Shown: positions 56,463 through 64,000 of the stretch, piece after piece
Numbering within the stretch: the first letter of the stretch is position 1
Layout of the letters: each line of letters opens with the position of its first letter
Source of the DNA: Planctomycetota bacterium
GTDB taxonomy: Bacteria > Planctomycetota > Phycisphaerae > UBA1845
DNA length: 64,000 nt
Direction of reading: 5' to 3'
NCBI GenBank assembly: GCA_030616775.1
Contig: JAUWWQ010000011.1
Span: forward strand, 33,059-97,058
Program-made: the position numbers and the translations under genes
The notes under the pieces: generated by a model
Told to the model about the DNA's origin: nothing
The model's input: only the letters and a program-made list of their open reading frames with translations
Databases searched by the model: none

Positions 56463-59400
56463 GGTCCACCTCCGAAGATGCTTGGGTGCTGGGCGACGAC
56501 CCTTTCCCAGTTGTCATCATCAATACGCAGGACGGTCCAGCCGAGGTCCTCCATGCAGTCTGTCTGTCTGGCATCGCGCTCCGCACGGTCGGGGTACTGG
56601 TGATGGGGGCCGTCGATGTAGACGACCGTGCGCTGCTCGTCGTAGATGAAGTCCGGTCGGGTCGAGCATTCCTCGAACAGGCGCTGGGCGGCGCTTGGAA
56701 GCCGGCACTCGTGATCATACAAGTACTTTAGGAAGCTCCGTTCCAGCTCCGAATCCGACAGGTTGACAAGTCGTTGATAGTGATCCGCCCGTGATTCGGT
56801 TCCCGACGATGCGTGGACGGTCGCGGTTGCCAATTCTCGAAGGAAGTCCTTGACAACCAGTCGATCCAAGAACTCGTGGTCGCGTTGATTGTAGTAGCTC
56901 ATGAGGCAGTCATAGCAGGCTGCTTCGCAGCGTTCCTCGCCCTCGCTACGATCTTCTCCGGTGTCGGGATCGAAGTGGAGGGTCTCCAGCGCACACCGAG
57001 CGACGCGTGCAAGAGCCGCGGGATCGTCCACCAAACGCCGCAGGACGCCAGCACCCCCTTCGGCCGCCTCGTAAATCAGAAGCAATCGTCGGTCAGAATC
57101 GGTGGGCAGCGACTCTACAGCCAGTTCGCTGTCCTCCAACTGATAAAGGGCCTGGATCGCGACTTTCAACGCCGCCTGCAGCGAGGCCATGAAGGTAATC
57201 GAGCGCTCACCCTTGGGCCGAACGAGAAGCACATTGCGGCGGTCTTCTACGAAGGGGATCACACGTCGTCGCCGGTCACTCATCGGGTCATCGTCATCCT
57301 CCGGGTCTTCGTTGTTCTTGGCCCAGTAGCCGCGCTCAACGTCGAGCATGAAGCCCAGGAGGTGTTCCTCCTTCCTGCGCCGCCAGCCACGATTGATGCG
57401 CCAGATCGTGGCGGCGTGCCCGTAATTCAGCTCCGCAGGCTCATCGCCGTTGCACTCGGCATGGGCGCTGATATAAGCCGGACGGCCGCCGTGCTCGACA
57501 AATCGAATACCGGTAGTCAACTCAAAACCCTGGCGCTGGCGCTCCTCCTCGTCTGAGTTGATGCGGTCTACCCTGCGCGTGGAGACATTGCGCAGTCGGA
57601 ACAGGTTGGTCATGGCCGCGTCGAGTTCACTTCCGCATAGGTCACACAGATCATGATTCGAGCCCGCATCAAGCGCGTAGTGCAAGTAGCCACAGGCACG
57701 GCACTGTTTCGCCGTGACGGTGGCGAGGCCCTCCTCGTCCATGTCGCTGGCGGGGAGGATCACGCGGACAACGCGATAGCGGACGCCTTCATAGTAGATC
57801 ACGGCGCGCGGGCCGAACTCGGAAATGGCCAGGAACCGCGGCCGCGACAGGTACTCGTTGCGCTCCGTGCCACGAATCCGACGCCCCGGTATGAAGGCAG
57901 ACAGCGGAAGCCGCGGGAAGCTGTAGCCGGGCAGAAAGCCCTCGCTGGCAAAGTACCGGTAGCTGTAGAAGTCGTCGTGGACGGCGCTGCGGGCGTCGGT
58001 GAGGAGCTTCAGCTGGTTCTCGGCCTCACGGTAGAGGCGGTCGGCCTTCTCCTTCACTTGTGCCGAGCGGGAGTGGTCCTGCTTGATTCGGTGTTGCAGG
58101 TTGTGCTGGTTCAGCGCCGAAAGGTACAGGCTGCGCCATCGTTCACAGGCGTCCTCGAAACGGCCCGTGACGTTGCCCAGAGTCTGCGAGATCCACTCGT
58201 TGGACCACCATCCGCCTTGGGCCAATTCATCGCGTATCGGTTCGAGGATCACACGGGCGCGGCGCTCGGCGCGATTCTTTGCGCCCTCATTGGATAGGTC
58301 ATCCCTCAGTCTTTCCAGGAGTTCCAGAGATGGCGGATTGCCGTCGAGATTGAGTAGCTGGCTCAGTGATTTCTCCAACGATGTGCCGGTCTCTGCAAGC
58401 CAGACGGCATGGACGTGCGAACGGATCAGGTCCTCGTTAGCAAGTTCAAGGCGTGGGGCGCTCACCGCACCGGAGACCATGCGCTCTGGATGCCGGAAGA
58501 AGTACTGATCGTGCGGTGAACCCGTTGTGCAGTAGCTGAAGACCAGCGCGGGCTGTCCGCTTCGTCCGGCGCGGCCGCCGCGCTGGGCATAATTCGCCGG
58601 AGTCGGGGGGACGTTGCGCAGGTTTACCGCGTTGAGTTGAGAGATGTCAACACCCAGCTCCATCGTGGGAGAGCAGAAGAGCAATGGCAGTTTGGCGCTG
58701 CGGAAGTCCTCCTCACGCTGTTGGCGCTCCTCGTTGTCGACGGCGGCAGTGTGTTCTCTCGCCTGGAGGTCGCGGTTCTCCAGCCCCGCCTTCCGGTAGT
58801 AGTCGACGAAAAACGGATTCGTCTGGCCACCGGTTTGAGAGACTCGTGGAACGCGGATCGGATCGTAGAAAGGTACGGTGCCATCACCTGCCACCCAACG
58901 CATGCAGGAGGCCTGCACCTGGTACGCTGGTCGCTCCCCTTCCGCGGTTCGCTCGATCAGGCCACCCTCAACCAGGGCATCGATCAGGTCGCGCATAATC
59001 GCAAGCGTGTCGTCGAGCTTGCCTTTCGCGGGGTGCGTGTAGTCAGGGAAGGTCGCAGCGCGGCGCAGAAGCTGACCAAAACCGCCACGGGCGGACAGAT
59101 AAAGAAAATGTCGCGGGTCGCCGGGGCGCTGAGAACCGACGCGCGCCTCCGGGGCCGTCCAAAGACGCTCGTTTTCATCGAGTGCCCAGGGCGCAACAAG
59201 CTCCTGGCTGCTGTTTCGCCGAAGCCGTTCCTGGTAGTCGTACTGCAAGTAATCCACCTTGATGGCCAGCTCACGGCGCATGAAATCGAGCAGGGCCTTG
59301 CAGACGAAACGCCTCTGCTCCGGCGCGGCAATCGCCAGCGCCGCGTGACGGTTCTTCCAGAGGCCCTCATCGGCGGCAACTTCATCGAGGGATACGTACC

Positions 59401-61630
59401 GGATCTCGAGAAGCCCACACTGTTCGAGGTTCGGCGACGTAAGCCGCCAACCACGCTGTAGGTCGAAGTAGAGTCGGTATCCGAGAACATCCTTGAGAGC
59501 GGATTCCGTTCGCCGTCTGGCCTCGTACTTGGCTTCCGGGTTCGACGCGTATTGTCCGAAGTCAAGGTGCAACATGTCGAACACGCGCTGGGTGATTCTG
59601 CTGTGATCCAGCCCTTCCGGACCTGCGGCCAGTGCAGCGTGGCAGAGGGCCGACCGGAGCAGGCCGATCTCGACGAAATCGTTGAAGTGGCCGGCCTGAA
59701 GCGAGGCGTCCTGGCGATTATCCGTGAAGCTGAGCACCTTTCGGGCGTGCGGCGGCAAACTCCCGTCCTCGCGGAGCCAGCGGATAGTGGAGAGACACAG
59801 CGTTGTTGTGGCCGTGCTCCGCCCGCCGCTCGCGAGTGTAGATAGCTTGGCAAAGTCGTTGGTGCGTCCGGAGTGCACTACGCCACAGTTGAGGCAAAAG
59901 TGGAACGGCGCGGAAACGAACTGCATCGGTAAGCCGTCCGCCGATTCAACGCCGAGCGTGTCCACGTCAACAGACTGAGGGAGCTGCTTTCGACGTTCCC
60001 TCTTGACCCGCGGCTTACCGTCACGTCCCGGCTCCGCCCAGTCGTCGGGGATGCGTTGGAAGAACTCTTCATTCTGCTCTTCGGGCCACGGAGTATCGTC
60101 GTTGCTGTAGAGGAAACCCGCGACACAATCTTCGGCGTCACAGCGGTCCCGCAGCTCACGGCCGCGATACCGCCACGGACTGTGATCGTCTGTGCGGAAC
60201 CGCTCGACTAGGTAGTACTCCTGGCCGCATTCGCGACAGAAAGCCAACGGTAGCAGAATGCGGTTTCGGTCGCCGGGTACATATTGCTGTCCGCGGAGGG
60301 TGACGTGCCGGTTGTCGCCCACCTCCAACGAGGCGTAGACATTGTCGCCACGGCTGATGAACTGGTGTACCCGAAATGCAAACGTGGGGAAATCGTTGTC
60401 CGGGCGTCGGCAGTCGTATCCGGCCAGTAGACACCTGCTGAGTGCCTTGCTGCACTGACTGGCGTCGACGCCGACCAGTTTGGCAAGCTTCTGTGCAGCG
60501 CTGTCTTGCCCGCGGAGCCGCAGCGGCGTCGCCCGAGCTAGGTTGGCCTCGTCATCGCGGGTCAAGCCAAGGGTCGTCTCGATCCAACATGCCAAGGGAT
60601 ACTCGATGAACTGCTCGAATGTGGAGGGTATACCGGCCGCGCCGTTCGACACAATCTCCCTGAGCCGGGAGACTTGAGCGGGATCGGACATATCGATCTC
60701 CGCGGTAGCGCGTTCCAGGGTCTCCCCGATGACCTGGTCGGCTTTGACGGTCGTGCCAAAGATCCGTGACGCCAGGTCGGCAACGGCAGCCCGCTGCTCA
60801 GCCCGGGTACCTTCGCCAGCGAGAGTGGCGCTTGTGCCAACGCACTGGAGGTTTCGCGCTTGGCATACCTCGCGCACGCGGCGGATCAGCATGGCCACGT
60901 CGGCACCTTGACGGCCACGATACGTGTGCAGCTCGTCGAAGACCAGGAACCGGAGCCCGCGCGCATGTTCGACCAGGCGGCGGTCGTATGGACGCGTCAG
61001 TAATAACTCCAGCATCACGTAGTTGGTAAGCAGAATGTCAGGCGGGTCGCCGATGATCTCTCGGCGTCTCTCGTCAGACTCCTGTCCCGTGTAGCGGGCA
61101 AAGGTCACGAGGCCACGATTGTCCGGGTAGCCTCGGTTGATGAACTTGTCCAGCTCTTGCTCCTGGCTGTTGGCCAGCGCGTTCATAGGATAGACGACAA
61201 TGGCCTTGATGCCTTGACCGGAGCCGTTGCGCAGGACGAAGTCCACGATCGGGATGACGTAGGTGAGGCTTTTGCCGGAGCCCGTGCCCGTGGTCAAGAC
61301 GTAGCTATCGCCGGTTTGTGCTGCTTCAATCGCATCGAGTTGATGGCGGTATAGCCGGAGCGGCTTGATCAACTCCCCAGTGGATTCATCCTTGATTGCG
61401 AATACTCTGTGGCACTCGGTGTGCAGAGTCTGTCGCTCCACGAGGTCAGGAACGCTTGCCCCCGGTTCGAAAGCCGGATTGAGCTGGATAAGGGGCTCGG
61501 GCCAGAGTGCGCCTTCCTGGAGTTTCTGTTCGACCGTATCACCGATCCGGCCGTCCCGGATGTTGATGAAGCTCCGCACGTACTGGGCATAATCGGTGAC
61601 GAGCTGATCGCGAAGGTCGAATACGTCCAT
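56459..61630 (-). CDS. DUF1998 helicase fused to a Vsr/PDDEXK-like nuclease
   Basis: About 1723 residues from ATG 61630 (GGAG about ten bases upstream). The helicase core has Walker A TTGTGSGK (113-120), 'VVYPMNALANSQ', a DELH box (232-235) and motif VI 'RGGRAGRSGQP'. A zinc site ('CRACGYLHYALDAGSNHDLC') and a DUF1998/MZB domain with 'CEAACYDCLMSYYNQ' follow. The last about 110 residues ('STRPDFIYDEQRTVVYIDG', 'RDARQTDCMEDLGWTVLRI') look like a Vsr/DUF559-type endonuclease. In DISARM, DrmA (helicase) and DrmB (DUF1998) are separate and DrmC is a PLD nuclease. Here one polypeptide appears to combine these roles; alternatively it is an MrfA/YprA-like helicase. Confidence 0.8.
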   Translation of the reverse strand: MDVFDLRDQLVTDYAQYVRSFINIRDGRIGDTVEQKLQEGALWPEPLIQLNPAFEPGASVPDLVERQTLHTECHRVFAIKDESTGELIKPLRLYRHQLDAIEAAQTGDSYVLTTGTGSGKSLTYVIPIVDFVLRNGSGQGIKAIVVYPMNALANSQEQELDKFINRGYPDNRGLVTFARYTGQESDERRREIIGDPPDILLTNYVMLELLLTRPYDRRLVEHARGLRFLVFDELHTYRGRQGADVAMLIRRVREVCQARNLQCVGTSATLAGEGTRAEQRAAVADLASRIFGTTVKADQVIGETLERATAEIDMSDPAQVSRLREIVSNGAAGIPSTFEQFIEYPLACWIETTLGLTRDDEANLARATPLRLRGQDSAAQKLAKLVGVDASQCSKALSRCLLAGYDCRRPDNDFPTFAFRVHQFISRGDNVYASLEVGDNRHVTLRGQQYVPGDRNRILLPLAFCRECGQEYYLVERFRTDDHSPWRYRGRELRDRCDAEDCVAGFLYSNDDTPWPEEQNEEFFQRIPDDWAEPGRDGKPRVKRERRKQLPQSVDVDTLGVESADGLPMQFVSAPFHFCLNCGVVHSGRTNDFAKLSTLASGGRSTATTTLCLSTIRWLREDGSLPPHARKVLSFTDNRQDASLQAGHFNDFVEIGLLRSALCHAALAAGPEGLDHSRITQRVFDMLHLDFGQYASNPEAKYEARRRTESALKDVLGYRLYFDLQRGWRLTSPNLEQCGLLEIRYVSLDEVAADEGLWKNRHAALAIAAPEQRRFVCKALLDFMRRELAIKVDYLQYDYQERLRRNSSQELVAPWALDENERLWTAPEARVGSQRPGDPRHFLYLSARGGFGQLLRRAATFPDYTHPAKGKLDDTLAIMRDLIDALVEGGLIERTAEGERPAYQVQASCMRWVAGDGTVPFYDPIRVPRVSQTGGQTNPFFVDYYRKAGLENRDLQAREHTAAVDNEERQQREEDFRSAKLPLLFCSPTMELGVDISQLNAVNLRNVPPTPANYAQRGGRAGRSGQPALVFSYCTTGSPHDQYFFRHPERMVSGAVSAPRLELANEDLIRSHVHAVWLAETGTSLEKSLSQLLNLDGNPPSLELLERLRDDLSNEGAKNRAERRARVILEPIRDELAQGGWWSNEWISQTLGNVTGRFEDACERWRSLYLSALNQHNLQHRIKQDHSRSAQVKEKADRLYREAENQLKLLTDARSAVHDDFYSYRYFASEGFLPGYSFPRLPLSAFIPGRRIRGTERNEYLSRPRFLAISEFGPRAVIYYEGVRYRVVRVILPASDMDEEGLATVTAKQCRACGYLHYALDAGSNHDLCDLCGSELDAAMTNLFRLRNVSTRRVDRINSDEEERQRQGFELTTGIRFVEHGGRPAYISAHAECNGDEPAELNYGHAATIWRINRGWRRRKEEHLLGFMLDVERGYWAKNNEDPEDDDDPMSDRRRRVIPFVEDRRNVLLVRPKGERSITFMASLQAALKVAIQALYQLEDSELAVESLPTDSDRRLLLIYEAAEGGAGVLRRLVDDPAALARVARCALETLHFDPDTGEDRSEGEERCEAACYDCLMSYYNQRDHEFLDRLVVKDFLRELATATVHASSGTESRADHYQRLVNLSDSELERSFLKYLYDHECRLPSAAQRLFEECSTRPDFIYDEQRTVVYIDGPHHQYPDRAERDARQTDCMEDLGWTVLRIDDDNWERVVAQHPSIFGGGP

Positions 61631-61907
61631 AGCCTGTTCGCTCCGTCTCGTGCCGAAGTGGCTGTTGCTTCCGTTTGAGCCGTTGCCGCTGATTCGGGCG
61701 GCTTGCCCGATTCCTGGTAGGCCCGTTTCCGCCAATTTGGGCCAGGAATCTGTCCAGGTCGCGCTTGAGATACAGCCGGAGTTTGTTGACTGGGTGCCGA
61801 TGGGGCTCCAACTCTCCAGCTCTATCCCAGCGGCGGAGCCTGTCCGGGTGAACGCCAAGGTACTCCGCCGATTCGCCAACCGTCAGATAGTCGCGGGCCT
61901 TAGCCAC
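61539..61907 (-). CDS. MerR/HTH_17 regulator at the head of the defence operon
   Basis: A 122-codon frame. The first 60 residues are a MerR-type HTH_17 domain ('YLTVGESAEYLGVHPDRLRRWDRAGELEPHRHPVNKLRLYLKRDLDRFL'). The rest is Arg/Gln-rich and overlaps the first 92 bases of the helicase-nuclease gene, where the reading frame is set by that gene, so the tail may have little meaning. Overlap and order suggest translational coupling and a role as operon regulator. Small HTH proteins of this kind precede many DISARM- and BREX-like operons. Confidence 0.65.
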   Translation of the reverse strand: MAKARDYLTVGESAEYLGVHPDRLRRWDRAGELEPHRHPVNKLRLYLKRDLDRFLAQIGGNGPTRNRASRPNQRQRLKRKQQPLRHETERTGYGRIRPSRSARHRLCPVRAELHQHPGRPDR

Positions 61908-62077
61908 ACCAGATTGGTTCCTGGCGCATCATTATGCAGATGTGCGCCCTCCCGTCCAACTCCGGACACCCGGCACCGACCCGTGCAGGCAGTGAGTGGC
62001 TGCCAACACCCCTAATCCTCTCCGAGAATCCGAATCCGGCGCTCGAACCAGACACGACGATAGTCTGGCGGCTGGGT

Positions 62078-62497
62078 TTAGCCTTTCTCCGTCCCACGCT
62101 CCGGGCAAATGCCGCTGACGTTGCCGGTGAGGTCATATCCACAGGTGACGCACAGCCCCTTCCGACGACGACGCCAACGACGCACGGGACCACGGACGAA
62201 GGCGATCGTGGGGTAGGCGGCGAAGAGTACAAGCGGTATCCACAACGGTGTGGAAACGGTGTCGAGGCGACCGTTGCATAGCTTCACGTAGATGAACGGG
62301 ACCCAACCGGGCGTGCTCTGGACCAGGCATGGATGATCCGAGTGCAGACGCAGTAGCAAGAAGTCGGCATCATCTACAAGCAGCTCAACATCGTGACGAA
62401 CGTAGCGGATCGGCCCCACCGCGAGCCCGACGAACTCGGCGGCCATAACGGTTATGGCCCCGAAGGTAAGCACCATGATGATGATCTTGCGGATCAT
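62078..62497 (-). CDS. Membrane protein with degenerate C-terminal zinc ribbon
   Basis: A 139-residue protein with two transmembrane helices (about 5-28 and 85-103) and a C-terminal zinc ribbon of the planctomycete 'CGYDLTGN' type. Cys116, Cys119 and Cys131 are present, but the fourth position is Arg134 (CPERG instead of CPECG), so zinc binding may be lost. Such proteins occur in many copies in Planctomycetota and have no known role. It lies between the defence operon and the methyltransferase remnant, on the same strand, and is probably a bystander. Confidence 0.6.
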   Translation of the reverse strand: MIRKIIIMVLTFGAITVMAAEFVGLAVGPIRYVRHDVELLVDDADFLLLRLHSDHPCLVQSTPGWVPFIYVKLCNGRLDTVSTPLWIPLVLFAAYPTIAFVRGPVRRWRRRRKGLCVTCGYDLTGNVSGICPERGTEKG

Positions 62498-62541
62498 GGT
62501 TCTCGACTCTCAGCCGCTCCAGCACCGGGCTGGGGCACATC

Positions 62542-62994
62542 TCAACGGGCGCTGGCCGGAGCTTTTCGCTTGGGCTGGCGCTCTCGAACATGCGATCCAT
62601 AGGCCACGGGATCGGCCGGGGACACGACCCGACAAGTGAGCGGCTCTCGTCCTTTCAGCGTGGTCAGCCCCACGCTATCCGAAAGCTCCCGAAGTGTGAC
62701 GCCCCGGCGGAGCCGCACCGCAAGAATCCGCTGATCGATCCGCTCGTGAACCTGGAGCGAGACGGTCGGCACCTCGAAGCTGGTATGCTCGGCCTTGCCC
62801 GCCCAGACGAGCTGCGGGTCGAGGTGGGGGTCGTACTGGTAGGTCTTCTTCGCGCCCCTCTCCGGGTCGGTCTGAGGCGTGACCAGGCCGACCGGCGGGT
62901 TGTTGGCCCGCTTCTTGTCCTGGTGGTCGTAGGACTCGATGGGCTTCTTGGTCGCCCCCTTCTTCGTGGCCTTATGGGCTCCACGCTTCGCCAT
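62542..62994 (-). pseudogene. Type III-like methyltransferase, N-terminal remnant
   Basis: A 150-codon frame. Residues about 18-90 ('SYDHQDKKRANNPPVGLVTP', 'YDPHLDPQLVWAGKAEHTSF', then 'VPTVSLQVHERID') follow the start of large planctomycete site-specific adenine methyltransferases of type III style. After 'HERID' the family pattern ends, and what follows (Arg/Leu-rich, 'LRELSDSVGLTTLKGREPL') is not related. The catalytic domain is missing. It is therefore a broken gene, part of decayed restriction-modification cargo. Assignment is from memory of the family's N-terminus. Confidence 0.55.
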
Positions 62995-64000
62995 CGTCCG
63001 GCAGCTCCTTCTTGCCTATTTCCACACGCCGATATGGGGCCGCGGTCGCCCGCGAGTGGCCGTGGAACTGGATATCATGCAGCAGAAATGGGTCGACGAC
63101 AAGCGCCAAACTACCAGACATCATGGGTTGATTCATGGGATTCCCTGGAAAATTGCCTGTCTCCCCGTGGAGTCCACCACAGCGGCGTGGCTTTTCGTAG
63201 TCCCCTCGCGCCTGGAAGCGGAGATACCAAGGGCGTGGTGCGCAGCGGCGCTGCCGAGTGACGGCTCGGTATCCCGTCACCTGACCCACCCTCGAATCCG
63301 GGTTGCCCCGGCTGACGCCACGGACGACACCGGACTGGTCGATCAGCTCAGGCCGCGCGTCGGGGCGGCCGCCGGGATCGAACGGCAGCACCGGTCGCAG
63401 GTGTGCGTTGTAGGCGTACTGGGCTTTGGGAACGACCGGGACTGTGCCCTCGGCGGCGATCTTGGCGGGTGGCCGCTTGGCGATAGTCGCTCATCTGCGG
63501 CCCATCGCCGTCTTTAAGGCCGGCCGCGCGGCCGGTTCCACGTGCGGATGTCGACCTGCTGGTTCGGGGGTTTGCGTCCTCGTTTGGCCACGTCCAGCTC
63601 TCCCGGCGCCGCGCACCCTGTTCGTTATGGCCCCACCCACACGCCCCTTCGCTGCGGCCCCGCCCACACGCTCTCGGCGACATCGCGTTCGGTTCGGTTC
63701 AACGGGAGGACCCGAGCAGCCCAACGCCATAACGCGCGCCTCTAGCGAGGCGAACACAATAGATATGACTTTTTGCGTCGCGGAGCCGACGCGAAAAGTC
63801 TATTGAACGAAGCGGCGCGGGGGCAGGATTGGCCGGGGCCGGCGTGTGTCGTGACGGATGGGTTGCTTGTTGAGGCGCGATTCTGATCGGAGGCTGTTTT
63901 GTGGCGACTGATGGCGCAGCGCCGCCATGCTTTCCCGGCGTCCGCACGCCGGCGCCCGTCTTCGACGGGCTTGGGCATGGCACCCTCGACTGGATTGCAC
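62995..64000. other. Degenerate region with a second methyltransferase fragment
   Basis: No intact gene. On the minus strand around 63330-63480 the frame reads 'AKRPPAKIAAEGTVPVVPK', 'AQYAYNAHLRPVLPFDPGG' and 'RPDARPELID', which resembles another N-terminus of the type III-like methyltransferase/helicase group; similarity ends near 63320. The last 500 bases are very GC-rich with long overlapping open frames on both strands, none recognisable. The right border of the island is not visible. Confidence 0.4.

Noticed and set aside
62000..64000. Second attachment site (copy of the tRNA-Val 3' end)
   Set aside because: No stretch matching the T-arm and acceptor of the tRNA was found by eye; the right end is probably outside the window.
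63500..64000. Several overlapping open frames of 60-125 codons on both strands at the right edge
   Set aside because: Extreme GC content keeps all frames open; none has a recognisable motif or ribosome binding site.

Overview
The window looks like GC-rich planctomycete chromosomal DNA (Planctomycetota, probably Phycisphaerae-like). The lineage call is an inference. It rests on an H-X9-DG prepilin-type protein at the left edge, a C-terminal 'CGYDLTGN' zinc-ribbon protein, many lipoproteins of unknown function, GT-C glycosyltransferases fused to TPRs, a PEP-CTERM/EpsB-type sugar transferase, and abundant GC-rich palindromic repeats between genes.

Positions 1-40,060 are ordinary chromosome. In order: a truncated prepilin-like gene, a PtsN-type EIIA protein, a membrane protein, an AlbA_2 gene fragment, an isochorismatase-fold hydrolase, two lipoproteins (one a TolB-type propeller), a XerC/D recombinase, two tandem SPFH proteins, a dead IS5-type transposase, etfBA plus a membrane Fe-S oxidoreductase (an ETF-to-quinone route), two GT-C membrane proteins, a DsrE protein, an AMMECR1-like/toroid fusion, a DacZ-like diadenylate cyclase, a HisJ-type PHP phosphatase, a TM2 protein, a polyprenyl glycosylphosphotransferase, a double VanZ protein, transaldolase, a large secreted trypsin-like protease, a MutS2 without Smr domain, an HtrA protease and endonuclease V. 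A 170-bp MITE-like element with perfect 15-bp inverted repeats lies between the VanZ and transaldolase genes. A one-ended copy lies at the 3' end of mutS2. In both places the element terminus forms the stop codon of the neighbouring gene.

At 40,064 there is a tRNA-Val(UAC). From its 3' end to at least 63 kb every gene lies on the minus strand, which is the signature of an integrated mobile island that continues past the window. Its left module (integrase reading into the tRNA, XRE regulator, DnaC-like loader, a winged-helix initiator gene with iteron-like repeats inside it, two AlpA/excisionase-type genes) resembles a phage-satellite or lambda O/P-like replication module. One gene in it has lost its middle by deletion.

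The right part is a defence operon related to DISARM. Transcribed right to left it holds: an HTH regulator; a 1723-aa helicase with DUF1998 and a C-terminal Vsr/PDDEXK-like nuclease domain; a DrmD-like SNF2 helicase; a small lipoprotein; a PglX/DrmMI-like adenine methyltransferase; a CBS-HEPN protein; a short SF2 helicase; a small protein carrying a copy of the methyltransferase C-terminus; and a winged-helix protein. The methyltransferase gene is interrupted by a 464-bp element with imperfect 30-bp inverted ends that encodes an S23/IVP-type four-helix-bundle protein in another frame, while the host frame stays open through it. Upstream lie N-terminal remnants of type III-like methyltransferases. 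The proposed coherent system is the DISARM-like nuclease-fusion operon on a satellite-like island. The most unusual single structure is the intervening element nested in its methyltransferase gene.
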